Assembly (NCBI GenBank): GCA_033810155.1
Contig: JAPXKJ010000049.1
Coordinates: 1-6,952, forward strand
Source of the DNA: UBA3907 sp033810155
Lineage (GTDB): Bacteria > Bacillota > Sulfobacillia > Fermentithermobacillales > Fermentithermobacillaceae
Reading direction: 5' to 3'
DNA: 6,952 nucleotides
Every line of letters starts with the position of its first letter. Position 1 is the stretch's first letter. A program made the translations under genes and the position numbers. The notes under the pieces are model-generated. The model searched no databases. It was not told the DNA's origin and saw only the letters and a program-made list of their open reading frames with translations. Shown here piece after piece: positions 1 to 5,840 of this stretch.

Positions 1-518
1 GGGTTGTACGAACGATCTGCAAACCCCTCGCTTGCCCATGGGATCCCTACTTTTTGGGCGGCGTCTAACATGAGGGAACCAGCCAAACCTACCATTATCA
101 AATCCGGGCCAGATCTGGCTATGGCCCGAGCTATCGAAAGGGCAACATCCAAGTCGACCGCAGCCATATTGTATAGGGCTCCATGGGGTTTGACGTGAGT
201 TAGTTTCATTCCTTTGCTTTGAGCGAAACCGTTCAGCGAGCCGATCTGATAGAGCACGTAGCACTCAATCTCTTTGGGTGACATGCTCATATTCCTGCGT
301 CCGAAACCTTGAAGGTCAGGGAATCCTGGATGAGCACCTACGCAGACCGATGCTTCCCGACATTTCTCAACAGTATGGTCCATGATAAGAGGATCTCCGG
401 CGTGAATACCACATGCTATGTTGGCTGAAGTTATGTGCGCAAGGATTCCTTCATCGTCGCCCAACTTCCATCGTCCGAATCCTTCGCCAATATCGCTGTT
501 TATATCGACCAAGTTCAT
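1..518 (-). CDS. pxpA: 5-oxoprolinase subunit A, LamB/YcsF family (partial, C-terminus off the left edge)
   Basis: The minus-strand frame is open from an ATG at 518 to the window edge (172 codons plus 2 nt), so the stop is not visible. The protein starts MNLVDINSDIGEG, close to the family opening DLNADLGE. It then has SANIACGIHAGDP (31-43), GAHPGFPD (61-68) with FGRRNM (72-77), HVKPHGALYN (108-117), and VGLAGS (143-148), and ends in FADRSYN, the start of the FADRxY motif. These are the hallmark blocks of YbgL/YcsF. PxpA works with PxpB and PxpC in ATP-dependent opening of 5-oxoproline to glutamate in the cytosol, a damage-repair function. Family members are about 245-255 aa, so roughly 80 residues are missing. 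The start is supported by GGGAGG 7 nt upstream. pxpB/pxpC partners, if present, would lie to the left and cannot be seen. The gene is divergent from cmk and probably has nothing to do with that operon. Confidence 0.95.
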   Translation of the reverse strand, partial: MNLVDINSDIGEGFGRWKLGDDEGILAHITSANIACGIHAGDPLIMDHTVEKCREASVCVGAHPGFPDLQGFGRRNMSMSPKEIECYVLYQIGSLNGFAQSKGMKLTHVKPHGALYNMAAVDLDVALSIARAIARSGPDLIMVGLAGSLMLDAAQKVGIPWASEGFADRSYN

Positions 519-525
519 ATGACGG

Positions 526-531
526 CCTCCC
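526..531 (-). promoter_or_regulatory. Shine-Dalgarno site of pxpA
   Basis: Read on the minus strand this is GGGAGG, 7 nt before the ATG at 518. It fixes the start of the left-edge gene, and the family-typical N-terminus begins directly at that ATG. Confidence 0.85.
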
Positions 532-551
532 TTTGACCTTGAATGGGTAAT

Positions 552-645
552 TCAGTTTAAGGGTTGTCTATGTGAGCATTTGTCTCTTTTAGCGTAATTA
601 TACCTTAACCGAACTGTCAACAGATGGTTTCTCGTGTTAAACTGA
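552..645. repeat. Perfect 9-bp inverted repeat with widely separated arms
   Basis: TCAGTTTAA at 552-560 is the exact reverse complement of TTAAACTGA at 637-645, with 76 bp between the arms. The arms bracket the candidate pxpA core promoter (597-620). Seen directly: the repeat. Inferred only: that it could be a pair of operator half-sites for a looping regulator. My rough estimate is about a 10% chance of a 9-bp inverted match in a 226-bp region, more if A+T-rich, so coincidence is quite possible. Confidence 0.4.
597..620 (-). promoter_or_regulatory. Candidate pxpA promoter elements with non-standard spacing
   Basis: On the minus strand a consensus TTGACA (620-615) is followed after only 12 bp by a consensus TATAAT (602-597). 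Both hexamers are perfect, but 12 bp is too short for ordinary sigma-A use (about 16-18 bp). At 18 bp from TTGACA the sequence is only TACGCT. Either one hexamer is fortuitous, or TATAAT is used with a weak -35. The distance from TATAAT to the pxpA ATG is about 78 bp. Confidence 0.35.
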
Positions 646-710
646 GATTGTTTTACTAGAATATATGAACGTAGAGACATTTGTGACGCAAGGAAAAAGT
701 CTTAGAATGT

Positions 711-719
711 TGATATAAT
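711..719 (+). promoter_or_regulatory. Extended -10 promoter for the cmk operon
   Basis: TGATATAAT contains a perfect TATAAT (714-719) preceded by the TGn extension. No recognisable -35 lies 16-18 bp upstream (sequence around aggaaa), which is acceptable for an extended -10 promoter. The expected transcription start is about 725-728, which leaves a leader of under 25 nt before cmk. Confidence 0.65.
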
Positions 720-727
720 CGTATTTC

Positions 728-733
728 GGAGGG
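728..733 (+). promoter_or_regulatory. Shine-Dalgarno site upstream of cmk
   Basis: GGAGGG ends 11 nt before the cmk ATG at 745, which is longer than usual. It is 6 nt before another ATG at 740 in a different frame, which opens a 9-codon frame closing at TAG 767-769. No other in-frame start exists upstream of 745. The site also lies almost at the predicted 5' end of the transcript. Confidence 0.7.
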
Positions 734-744
734 TATTTGATGGA

Positions 745-1437
745 ATGCAGTGCAAGAAACTTAATGTAGCCATAGATGGCCCCGCAGGAGCAGGCAAGAG
801 CACTGTGGCAAGAAGGGTGGCTAATTCCCTTGGATACACTTATTTTGACACCGGCGCCATGTATCGAGCGTTAGCCGTTCTTGCCATTGAACGGAACGTG
901 TCACTAGATGATTTTGAGTCCCTCGGCATTCTTGCTTCAGAAGTGAAAATTGAGGGGCGCGAAGATAATGGAGTATTCCGCGTATGGATCGATGGGAAGG
1001 AAATCACCGACAAACTTAGAGAGCCTGAAACGGACCGAGCGGTGGCTTTGCTTTCGAAGGCTACTCCTGTGAGAAAGGTCCTGGTTTCGATGCAACAGCA
1101 AATTGCAAAGCGTGGCGGTGTAGTGATGGAGGGTCGAGACATCACTAGTGTGGTGATGCCAGACGCCGAAGTGAAGGTTTTTTTAACTGCGGATGTAAAT
1201 GAAAGGGCCAGACGCAGGTGGCAAGAGCAGGTGAACAAAGGAATGGACGTTTCGTTTGAGGAGGTTCTCGACGACCTGGTGCAGCGAGACGCAGTAGATT
1301 TAGAGAGAGAATGGGGCAAACTCATAAAGGTCGATGATGCAGAAGTAATCGATAGTACTGATTTGAGTATAGAAGAAGTATGCGCCCTGATAATCAATCT
1401 TTGCAAGGAGAAACAGAAGTGTTCTACACGATTGTAA
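745..1437 (+). CDS. cmk: (d)CMP kinase (cytidylate kinase)
   Basis: Transfers phosphate from ATP to CMP or dCMP, a cytosolic step in pyrimidine nucleotide recycling and CTP/dCTP supply. At 230 aa it has the normal size for the bacterial enzyme. Visible motifs: P-loop GPAGAGKST (12-20), DTGAMYRA (35-42), R110 in the ATPVRK segment, MEGRDIT (128-134), lid ERARRR (153-158), RDAVDLER (181-188), and DDAEVIDST near 197-205. Arg110, Arg131, Asp132, Arg181, Asp185 and Arg188 match nucleotide-binding residues described for E. coli Cmk. Two family positions differ: the serine of the VSxxA-type block reads Ala101, and the usual SPL after RDxxDSxR reads GKL. It is the first gene of a coupled operon, and its 3' end overlaps plsC by 19 nt. 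The ATG at 745 is the only in-frame start near the Shine-Dalgarno site. Confidence 0.97.
   Translation: MQCKKLNVAIDGPAGAGKSTVARRVANSLGYTYFDTGAMYRALAVLAIERNVSLDDFESLGILASEVKIEGREDNGVFRVWIDGKEITDKLREPETDRAVALLSKATPVRKVLVSMQQQIAKRGGVVMEGRDITSVVMPDAEVKVFLTADVNERARRRWQEQVNKGMDVSFEEVLDDLVQRDAVDLEREWGKLIKVDDAEVIDSTDLSIEEVCALIINLCKEKQKCSTRL
1405..1410 (+). promoter_or_regulatory. Shine-Dalgarno site of plsC, inside the end of cmk
   Basis: AAGGAG is placed 8 nt before GTG 1419. It decides the plsC start in favour of GTG 1419 over the in-frame ATG at 1380, which has only a weak purine stretch before it and would add 13 residues that do not look like the family. Confidence 0.8.
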
Positions 1438-2024
1438 GATGGGTCGTCAATATACTGATAAGAATCTTGTTTGACATCCAAAGTGAAGGATTTGAGACCT
1501 TCCCTGAATCTGGTCCAGTGGTAATATGCAGTAATCATACATCGTGGTGGGATCCATGCGTCATTGGCTGTTTGGCTCCTAGGCCTGTATATTTCATGGC
1601 AAAAGAAGAATTATTCAGCAATCCGATTTTTGCTTGGGTGCTGAGGAATCTACACGCATTTCCGGTAAACAGGGAAAAAGCTGACATAAGGACTGTTAGG
1701 CGATCCCTAAGAGTTCTTGAAAATGGAGAAGTCCTGGGGATTTTTCCAGAAGGAACGCGGAAGTCGCATCCTGAAGTCACCGATGCCCACGCGGGTGCAG
1801 CACTCTTGGCTATGAAGGGTAAGGCTCCCGTGATCCCTATCGCCATAAGAGGTACTTACAAGTTTAGGAGAACAGTTCGCGTGGCGTGCGGCAAACCATT
1901 TCATATAGTTTCGAGCACAGGCAAGAGATCTTCTGACCTAAAGCAGGGTTCAGAAGATATAATGAAGGCCATAGTTGAACTGTGGAACTATCTTGGATCG
2001 GATGAGGTAACATCATGCAAATAA
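1419..2024 (+). CDS. plsC: 1-acyl-sn-glycerol-3-phosphate acyltransferase (PlsC family)
   Basis: Acylates the sn-2 position of lysophosphatidic acid to give phosphatidic acid, the branch point of membrane phospholipid synthesis, at the inner face of the cytoplasmic membrane. With the GTG start it is 201 aa, a typical short PlsC. Acyltransferase blocks are in order: block I NHTSWWD (39-45; the HX4D pair is His40/Asp45), block II around FPVNR (81-85), block III FPEGTR (109-114) and block IV VIPIAIRGT (138-146). The N-terminus (FYTIVRWVVNILIRILF) is hydrophobic and amphipathic, fitting membrane association. The gene overlaps cmk by 19 nt and the next gene by 10 nt, so translational coupling is likely. 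Acyl-donor preference (acyl-ACP or acyl-CoA) cannot be read from sequence. A start at 1380 is possible but less supported. Confidence 0.93.
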   Translation: MFYTIVRWVVNILIRILFDIQSEGFETFPESGPVVICSNHTSWWDPCVIGCLAPRPVYFMAKEELFSNPIFAWVLRNLHAFPVNREKADIRTVRRSLRVLENGEVLGIFPEGTRKSHPEVTDAHAGAALLAMKGKAPVIPIAIRGTYKFRRTVRVACGKPFHIVSSTGKRSSDLKQGSEDIMKAIVELWNYLGSDEVTSCK

Positions 2025-4318
2025 AACTAGCGAGACATATGGGTTATTGCTTCGGCGTGAAACGGGCAATAGAAATGGTTGAAAGAGCCTTGGAGGAAGG
2101 CCCTTACCCTATATGGACACTAGGACCAATAATTCATAACCCTGTGGTCGTAGATTTGCTGTGCGACAGGGGTGTCAAGGTGGCGACAGATCCCTCTCAA
2201 GTCTCTTCCGGTACATTGATCTTGCGAACTCATGGCACAGGGGCTGATGAGAGAGCAACGTTTTCTCCAAGCATCGGAAAGATAGTCGACGCAACGTGCC
2301 CATTTGTAAAAAAAGCACAGGAAACGGCTAGACAGCTTGCTGAACAAGGTAAGAGCATAATCGTTTTCGGAGACAAGAACCACCCTGAAGTTAAAGCCAT
2401 ATTGTCGTATGCAGGCAAGAGCGCATTGTGCATTGGGAATGTGTCTGAGTTGGATGCAATTTGCCTCGACGACACGACAGGCGAGCTCGAAGTCATAGCT
2501 CAAACTACGTCAAGACGACAAGACATTGATGAAATTCTAGAAGTCCTTGAGGAAAAGGGTATACAGGCAAACCTATCGAATACGGTATGTACCGCCACGG
2601 AGTTGAGGCAAGAAGCTGCCAGGGAATTGGCACAAGAGTGCGACCTTTTTTTGGTGATTGGCGGTAAGACAAGTGCCAACACAGGACAGCTAGTTAGAAT
2701 AGTAGAGGAATTTGGTGTAGAATGTTATTTAGTAGAGTCGGAGGAGGATGTTTGGCCCCAGTGGTTTGAGGGGAAACATGTTGTAGGCGTAACTGCCGGT
2801 GCGTCTACTCCCGACTGGGTCATAAAGGAGGTTGTAGGCAAGGTGGAAGAACTAGAAAAAACCAACTTGGAAGCGAAGCCAGAGGAACTACATGAGGGAC
2901 ATGAACAAGAAGAGATAGGTACAAAGGAATCAAACGAACAAGTTCCCGAGACTTCTCCCGAAGCTCCGCAAAGCGATGTTGTCATAGAGAGTGCTGAGGA
3001 AATGGTTGAGGATAAAACAACTGCCGAACTATATGATGAGACATTTAAGACATTACGTGAAGGCGACATCGTCGAGGGGAAAGTAATGTCTGTGGATGAA
3101 AATGGAGCTTTGGTGGACGTCGGGTACAAGTCTGAAGGGATCATTTCGCCTCAGGAGCTCGAACGCCGTGATGGGATTGGGGATTACGACATCTCTCCTG
3201 GAGACGAAATAATGGTCTATGTCCTAAACGTAGATTCAGTTGATGGGAGCCTACGACTTTCTAAGAGAAAAGCTGATGAGGAATTAGCGTGGAAAGAGCT
3301 TGAACAAGCCTACAGAGAACAGAACGTCATCGAGGCCCCAGTTGTTCAAGAAGTAAAAGGTGGGCTCGTGGTTGACGTAGGCGTTAGGGCGTTTGTCCCA
3401 GCATCGCAGGTGGAGCGCGGCTATGTAAATGACCTTTCTAAGTACGTTGGGCAGACTCTCAGGTTAAAAGTTCTCGAACTAGACAGGTCGAAGAACCGAG
3501 TGATCTTGTCACAAAGGGTCGTTCTCGAAGAAGACCATGAAAGACTGTGCAAAGAAACGTGGGATACCATTGCTGAGGGTCAGGTAAGGACAGGTACTGT
3601 AAAAGGGATAACGGACTTTGGGGTATTCGTCGATCTAGGCGGTGTGGACGGTCTCTTGCACATATCGGAACTTTCGTGGGGAAGAGTCAACCATCCATCG
3701 GAAGTAGTCAAGGAAGGTCAACAGATACAGGTCAAGGTCCTCAAAGTGGACAAAGAGCGAGGCAGGATCTCACTTGGGAGAAAACAAGTTCTTCCGGATC
3801 CCTGGGACGATGTAGAGGCGAAGTATCCTGTAGGAATCGAGATCAAGGGTGAAGTAACACGGACTGCACCTTTTGGAGCGTTTGTTCAAATTGAACCTGG
3901 TGTAGAAGGGCTTGTTCACATATCGGAAATTTCTCAACAGCACATTGCGAAACCTGAGGAAATAGTAAATTCCGGCGACCAGGTTATGGTCAGGGTACTT
4001 AGGACCAGACCTGATGAAAGGAAGATTAGCCTCAGCATTAAGCAAGCAGACCAGACTCTCTTGGAAAGTCATGAGGAAGAGTCTTTAGAGGCACAACCCG
4101 AGGAAGCGGCAGAAGAAGTCTTGCAGGAGGCAGTAGAAGAGTCTGTGGAACCAAAGGAAGCGCCGGTGCAAGAAGCGAAAGAAGAAGTATCTGCGGAGGA
4201 ACCGGTGCAAGAAGTGGATTCTGACAAATCTTGCTCTGCCGATAGGGAAGTTCAACAAGACTCTGTGGACGTGAAGGAGCCTGAATCCGACGACAAGGAA
4301 ACAGGAACCGTTTCTTAA
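2015..4318 (+). CDS. ispH: IspH (HMBPP reductase) fused to four S1 RNA-binding domains
   Basis: A single uninterrupted 767-aa frame. Residues 1-282 are 4-hydroxy-3-methylbut-2-enyl diphosphate reductase, the [4Fe-4S] enzyme that makes IPP and DMAPP at the end of the MEP pathway. Cluster cysteines are Cys12 (in YCFGVKRA), Cys95 (DATCPF) and Cys192 (NTVCTAT). Substrate residues are His41, His73, His123, Glu125 (NHPEV), Thr164/165, Ser220/Asn222 (KTSANTG) and Ser264 (AGASTPDW), so it should be active. Residues 283-340 are an acidic linker. Four S1 (OB-fold) domains follow at about 349-418, 435-502, 521-590 and 604-676. The last two carry the classic FGxFVxxxxxxxGLxHISE core. Residues 684-767 are a Glu/Asp-rich tail. 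The S1 part probably acts as ribosomal protein S1 or a related RNA-binding protein; this fusion is known in Clostridia. The start ATG lies inside the end of plsC behind GAGGT. An internal start at Met330 has GAGG only 2 nt away, so separate translation of the S1 part is unlikely. Confidence 0.96.
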   Translation: MQIKLARHMGYCFGVKRAIEMVERALEEGPYPIWTLGPIIHNPVVVDLLCDRGVKVATDPSQVSSGTLILRTHGTGADERATFSPSIGKIVDATCPFVKKAQETARQLAEQGKSIIVFGDKNHPEVKAILSYAGKSALCIGNVSELDAICLDDTTGELEVIAQTTSRRQDIDEILEVLEEKGIQANLSNTVCTATELRQEAARELAQECDLFLVIGGKTSANTGQLVRIVEEFGVECYLVESEEDVWPQWFEGKHVVGVTAGASTPDWVIKEVVGKVEELEKTNLEAKPEELHEGHEQEEIGTKESNEQVPETSPEAPQSDVVIESAEEMVEDKTTAELYDETFKTLREGDIVEGKVMSVDENGALVDVGYKSEGIISPQELERRDGIGDYDISPGDEIMVYVLNVDSVDGSLRLSKRKADEELAWKELEQAYREQNVIEAPVVQEVKGGLVVDVGVRAFVPASQVERGYVNDLSKYVGQTLRLKVLELDRSKNRVILSQRVVLEEDHERLCKETWDTIAEGQVRTGTVKGITDFGVFVDLGGVDGLLHISELSWGRVNHPSEVVKEGQQIQVKVLKVDKERGRISLGRKQVLPDPWDDVEAKYPVGIEIKGEVTRTAPFGAFVQIEPGVEGLVHISEISQQHIAKPEEIVNSGDQVMVRVLRTRPDERKISLSIKQADQTLLESHEEESLEAQPEEAAEEVLQEAVEESVEPKEAPVQEAKEEVSAEEPVQEVDSDKSCSADREVQQDSVDVKEPESDDKETGTVS
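4163..4214 (+). repeat. 13-bp direct repeat within the acidic tail coding region
   Basis: CCGGTGCAAGAAG occurs at 4163-4175 and again at 4202-4214, 39 bp (13 codons) apart and in the same frame, encoding two PVQE segments in the low-complexity tail of the IspH-S1 protein. It suggests internal duplication of a tail segment that has since diverged. Confidence 0.7.
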
Positions 4319-4373
4319 GAGGGAGTAGTGCTTCAAAGCAAACGAGATCTAACTATAGGTGTTTTTAAGTAGC

Positions 4374-4414
4374 AAACTCGCAGGCTTTTCATACCTGCGG
4401 GTTTACTTCTTCTT
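4374..4414 (+). terminator. Intrinsic terminator of the cmk-plsC-ispH operon
   Basis: An 11-bp stem (arms 4374-4384 and 4394-4404) pairs throughout, with one G-U pair, around a 9-nt loop (cttttcata). It is followed by an imperfect pyrimidine/T-rich run (tttacttcttctt). It starts 55 nt after the ispH-S1 stop. The T-tract is interrupted, so termination may be incomplete. The sequence on the other side has only a weak complementary tract, so it looks one-directional. Confidence 0.8.
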
Positions 4415-4441
4415 GACCTAATCGAATGGGGGAAGGATAAT
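4413..4441 (+). promoter_or_regulatory. Sigma-A-type promoter for DUF512-der
   Basis: TTGACC (4413-4418) and GATAAT (4436-4441) each differ from consensus by one base and are separated by exactly 17 bp. The expected transcription start is about 4448, giving a leader of about 36 nt to ATG 4484. The -35 box sits in the T-rich end of the preceding terminator, so a new transcript begins almost exactly where the previous one ends. Confidence 0.75.
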
Positions 4442-4483
4442 TAGAAGCACATTGACATATGGGGGTTTTGCTCGTTGATTTGT

Positions 4484-5836
4484 ATGCACGGCGGGGGTTT
4501 GGTAAGAAGTGTTGAACCTGGCAGCTTAGCTGAGTACATAAATATTTGTCCGGGCGATAGGATCCTATCTGTTAACGGGCACGTTCTGAGGGATGAAATC
4601 GACTTTAAGTTCTACGCTACAGAAGATGATATAACCCTGGAAGTCCTCAAAGGCGATTCTACTACAGAGGTTTTTCAAATAGAAAAAGAGCCCTATGATC
4701 TTATAGGTGTAACTTTTGATACACCGATTTTCGACGGGATAAGGACCTGTGTTAACAATTGCAGTTTCTGTTTCATATCCCAACTTCCTAAGGGTATGCG
4801 CAGAAGCCTTTACCTTAGGGACGATGATTACAGACTGTCGTTTCTTTCTGGGAATTTCATATCGCTGACTAATCTGTCTGAAAGAGATTGGAAGCGTCTA
4901 GATGAACAGAAACTATCCCCCCTTAGGGTTTCACTTCACACGTCTGATCCAGAGGCCAGGGCTTTACTTATGGGTAACCCCAAGGCCTCTTCAGGGATGG
5001 AGAATCTACAACGTCTAGGTGATATAGGCATCTCTACCCACATTCAGATCGTGTTGTTAAAGGGCATAAACGACGGAGAGATGCTCTTTTCAACCCTCAA
5101 AGATCTTGATTCGTTGGGAGAATGCATTCTTTCAGTTGGAGTAGTGCCTGCAGTTTACACAAGGTATAGGCAGGTGTTACCATCTCCTTTAGGAGATCGG
5201 AAATGGGCTCTTGACACTGTGACCATGCTCGAAGGATATGCGCGAGAGGTTTATGGTAGGCGTGGGTTTCATTGGGTCTATGGGGCTGATGAGTTTTACT
5301 TTTTGTCGGGAAAAGAGTTTCCTGAGTACGAATTCTATGACGATTTCCCTCAGTTTGAAAACGGCATAGGACTTGTGGCAGATTTTAGGCGGGAACTCAA
5401 TGAAACAGTCTCAAGCATACCTGGCAATGTTGGCGAATTAGGGGATTTGCGTACCTATAGGCGTTCTAGACGAAAGATATCTGCTACAAGCAGGGTGCTT
5501 GCAGTAACTGGGACAATGGCATATCCTGAGATAATTGCTGCGGTAAGGACCCTTGGGCTTGAAGACAGGGTTTCTGTATTGCCGGTGGAGAACAAGTTCT
5601 TTGGGAATTCGGTTACTTGTTCTGGTCTCCTTACAGGTGCCGACATTTCGTCGGCTGTTTTGGATTGGAAAGCCTCACACGGAGAATGTGAAGTAGTGCT
5701 CATACCTTCCTATTCAGTGTTTGAAGATAAGTTCTTGGATGATATGACAGTAAAAGAGTTGTCGGAGATTTCACATAGTGTTGTAAGGGTTGTTAGTCCT
5801 CTGCCCTATGTCTTACTCGATTCTGAAAGGGAGTAG
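4484..5836 (+). CDS. DUF512 family PDZ/radical-SAM-like iron-sulfur protein
   Basis: About 450 aa. Residues ~1-70 are a PDZ-like domain (LVRSVEPGSLAEY, PGDRILSVNG). Next comes a radical-SAM-type CX3CX2C cluster motif, CVNNCSFC, with Cys89, Cys93 and Cys96, followed by FISQLPKGMRRSLYLRDDDY, the family signature. YGADEFYFLSG (266-276) leads into the C-terminal DUF512 region with the PVENKFFG (367-374) and SGLLTG (380-385) blocks. The family is widespread in clostridia and cyanobacteria. Its reaction is unknown, but the cysteines are intact and a [4Fe-4S] cluster with SAM chemistry is the best inference. No signal peptide is seen, so it is probably cytosolic. It is cotranscribed with der from the promoter at 4413-4441. 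The start is uncertain: ATG 4484 fits the family N-terminus but lacks a Shine-Dalgarno site, while in-frame TTG 4475 has a G-run 9 nt upstream and would add three residues. Confidence 0.88.
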   Translation: MHGGGLVRSVEPGSLAEYINICPGDRILSVNGHVLRDEIDFKFYATEDDITLEVLKGDSTTEVFQIEKEPYDLIGVTFDTPIFDGIRTCVNNCSFCFISQLPKGMRRSLYLRDDDYRLSFLSGNFISLTNLSERDWKRLDEQKLSPLRVSLHTSDPEARALLMGNPKASSGMENLQRLGDIGISTHIQIVLLKGINDGEMLFSTLKDLDSLGECILSVGVVPAVYTRYRQVLPSPLGDRKWALDTVTMLEGYAREVYGRRGFHWVYGADEFYFLSGKEFPEYEFYDDFPQFENGIGLVADFRRELNETVSSIPGNVGELGDLRTYRRSRRKISATSRVLAVTGTMAYPEIIAAVRTLGLEDRVSVLPVENKFFGNSVTCSGLLTGADISSAVLDWKASHGECEVVLIPSYSVFEDKFLDDMTVKELSEISHSVVRVVSPLPYVLLDSERE

Positions 5837-5840
5837 AAAG

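Noticed and set aside
4..198. Plus-strand open frame of 64 codons at the left edge
   Set aside because: It is antisense to pxpA, whose conserved family blocks are read on the minus strand over the same bases.
519..744. Riboswitch, T-box or tRNA in the divergent intergenic region
   Set aside because: No tRNA-like arms, T-box sequence or strong hairpin was found, and the cmk leader predicted from the extended -10 is under 25 nt, too short for a riboswitch.
1380..1418. ATG 1380 as the plsC start
   Set aside because: It would overlap cmk by 58 nt, has no good ribosome site, and adds 13 polar residues foreign to the family; GTG 1419 has AAGGAG 8 nt upstream.
840..1538. Minus-strand open frame of 232 codons
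   Set aside because: It lies antisense to cmk and the start of plsC, is Ser/Thr-rich as expected for a reverse-complement shadow, and shows no family motif, while the plus strand encodes a complete Cmk.
3002..3004. Internal start at Met330 giving a free S1 protein
   Set aside because: The only purine-rich site (GAGG, 2996-2999) is 2 nt from the ATG, too close for normal initiation.
2725..3144. Minus-strand Ser-rich open frame of 139 codons
   Set aside because: It is the antisense shadow of the Glu-rich linker of the IspH-S1 gene (GAA/GAG codons read as TTC/CTC on the other strand); no start context or motif.
4085..4336. Minus-strand Phe/Arg/Leu-rich frame of 83 codons resembling a small membrane protein
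   Set aside because: The composition comes from the reverse complement of the acidic tail coding repeats. No Shine-Dalgarno site or promoter was found for it.
4452..4480. TTGACA at 4452-4457 as a second -35 box for DUF512
   Set aside because: The position 17 bp downstream reads TTGATT, a poor -10, and it would put transcription start beyond the start codon.
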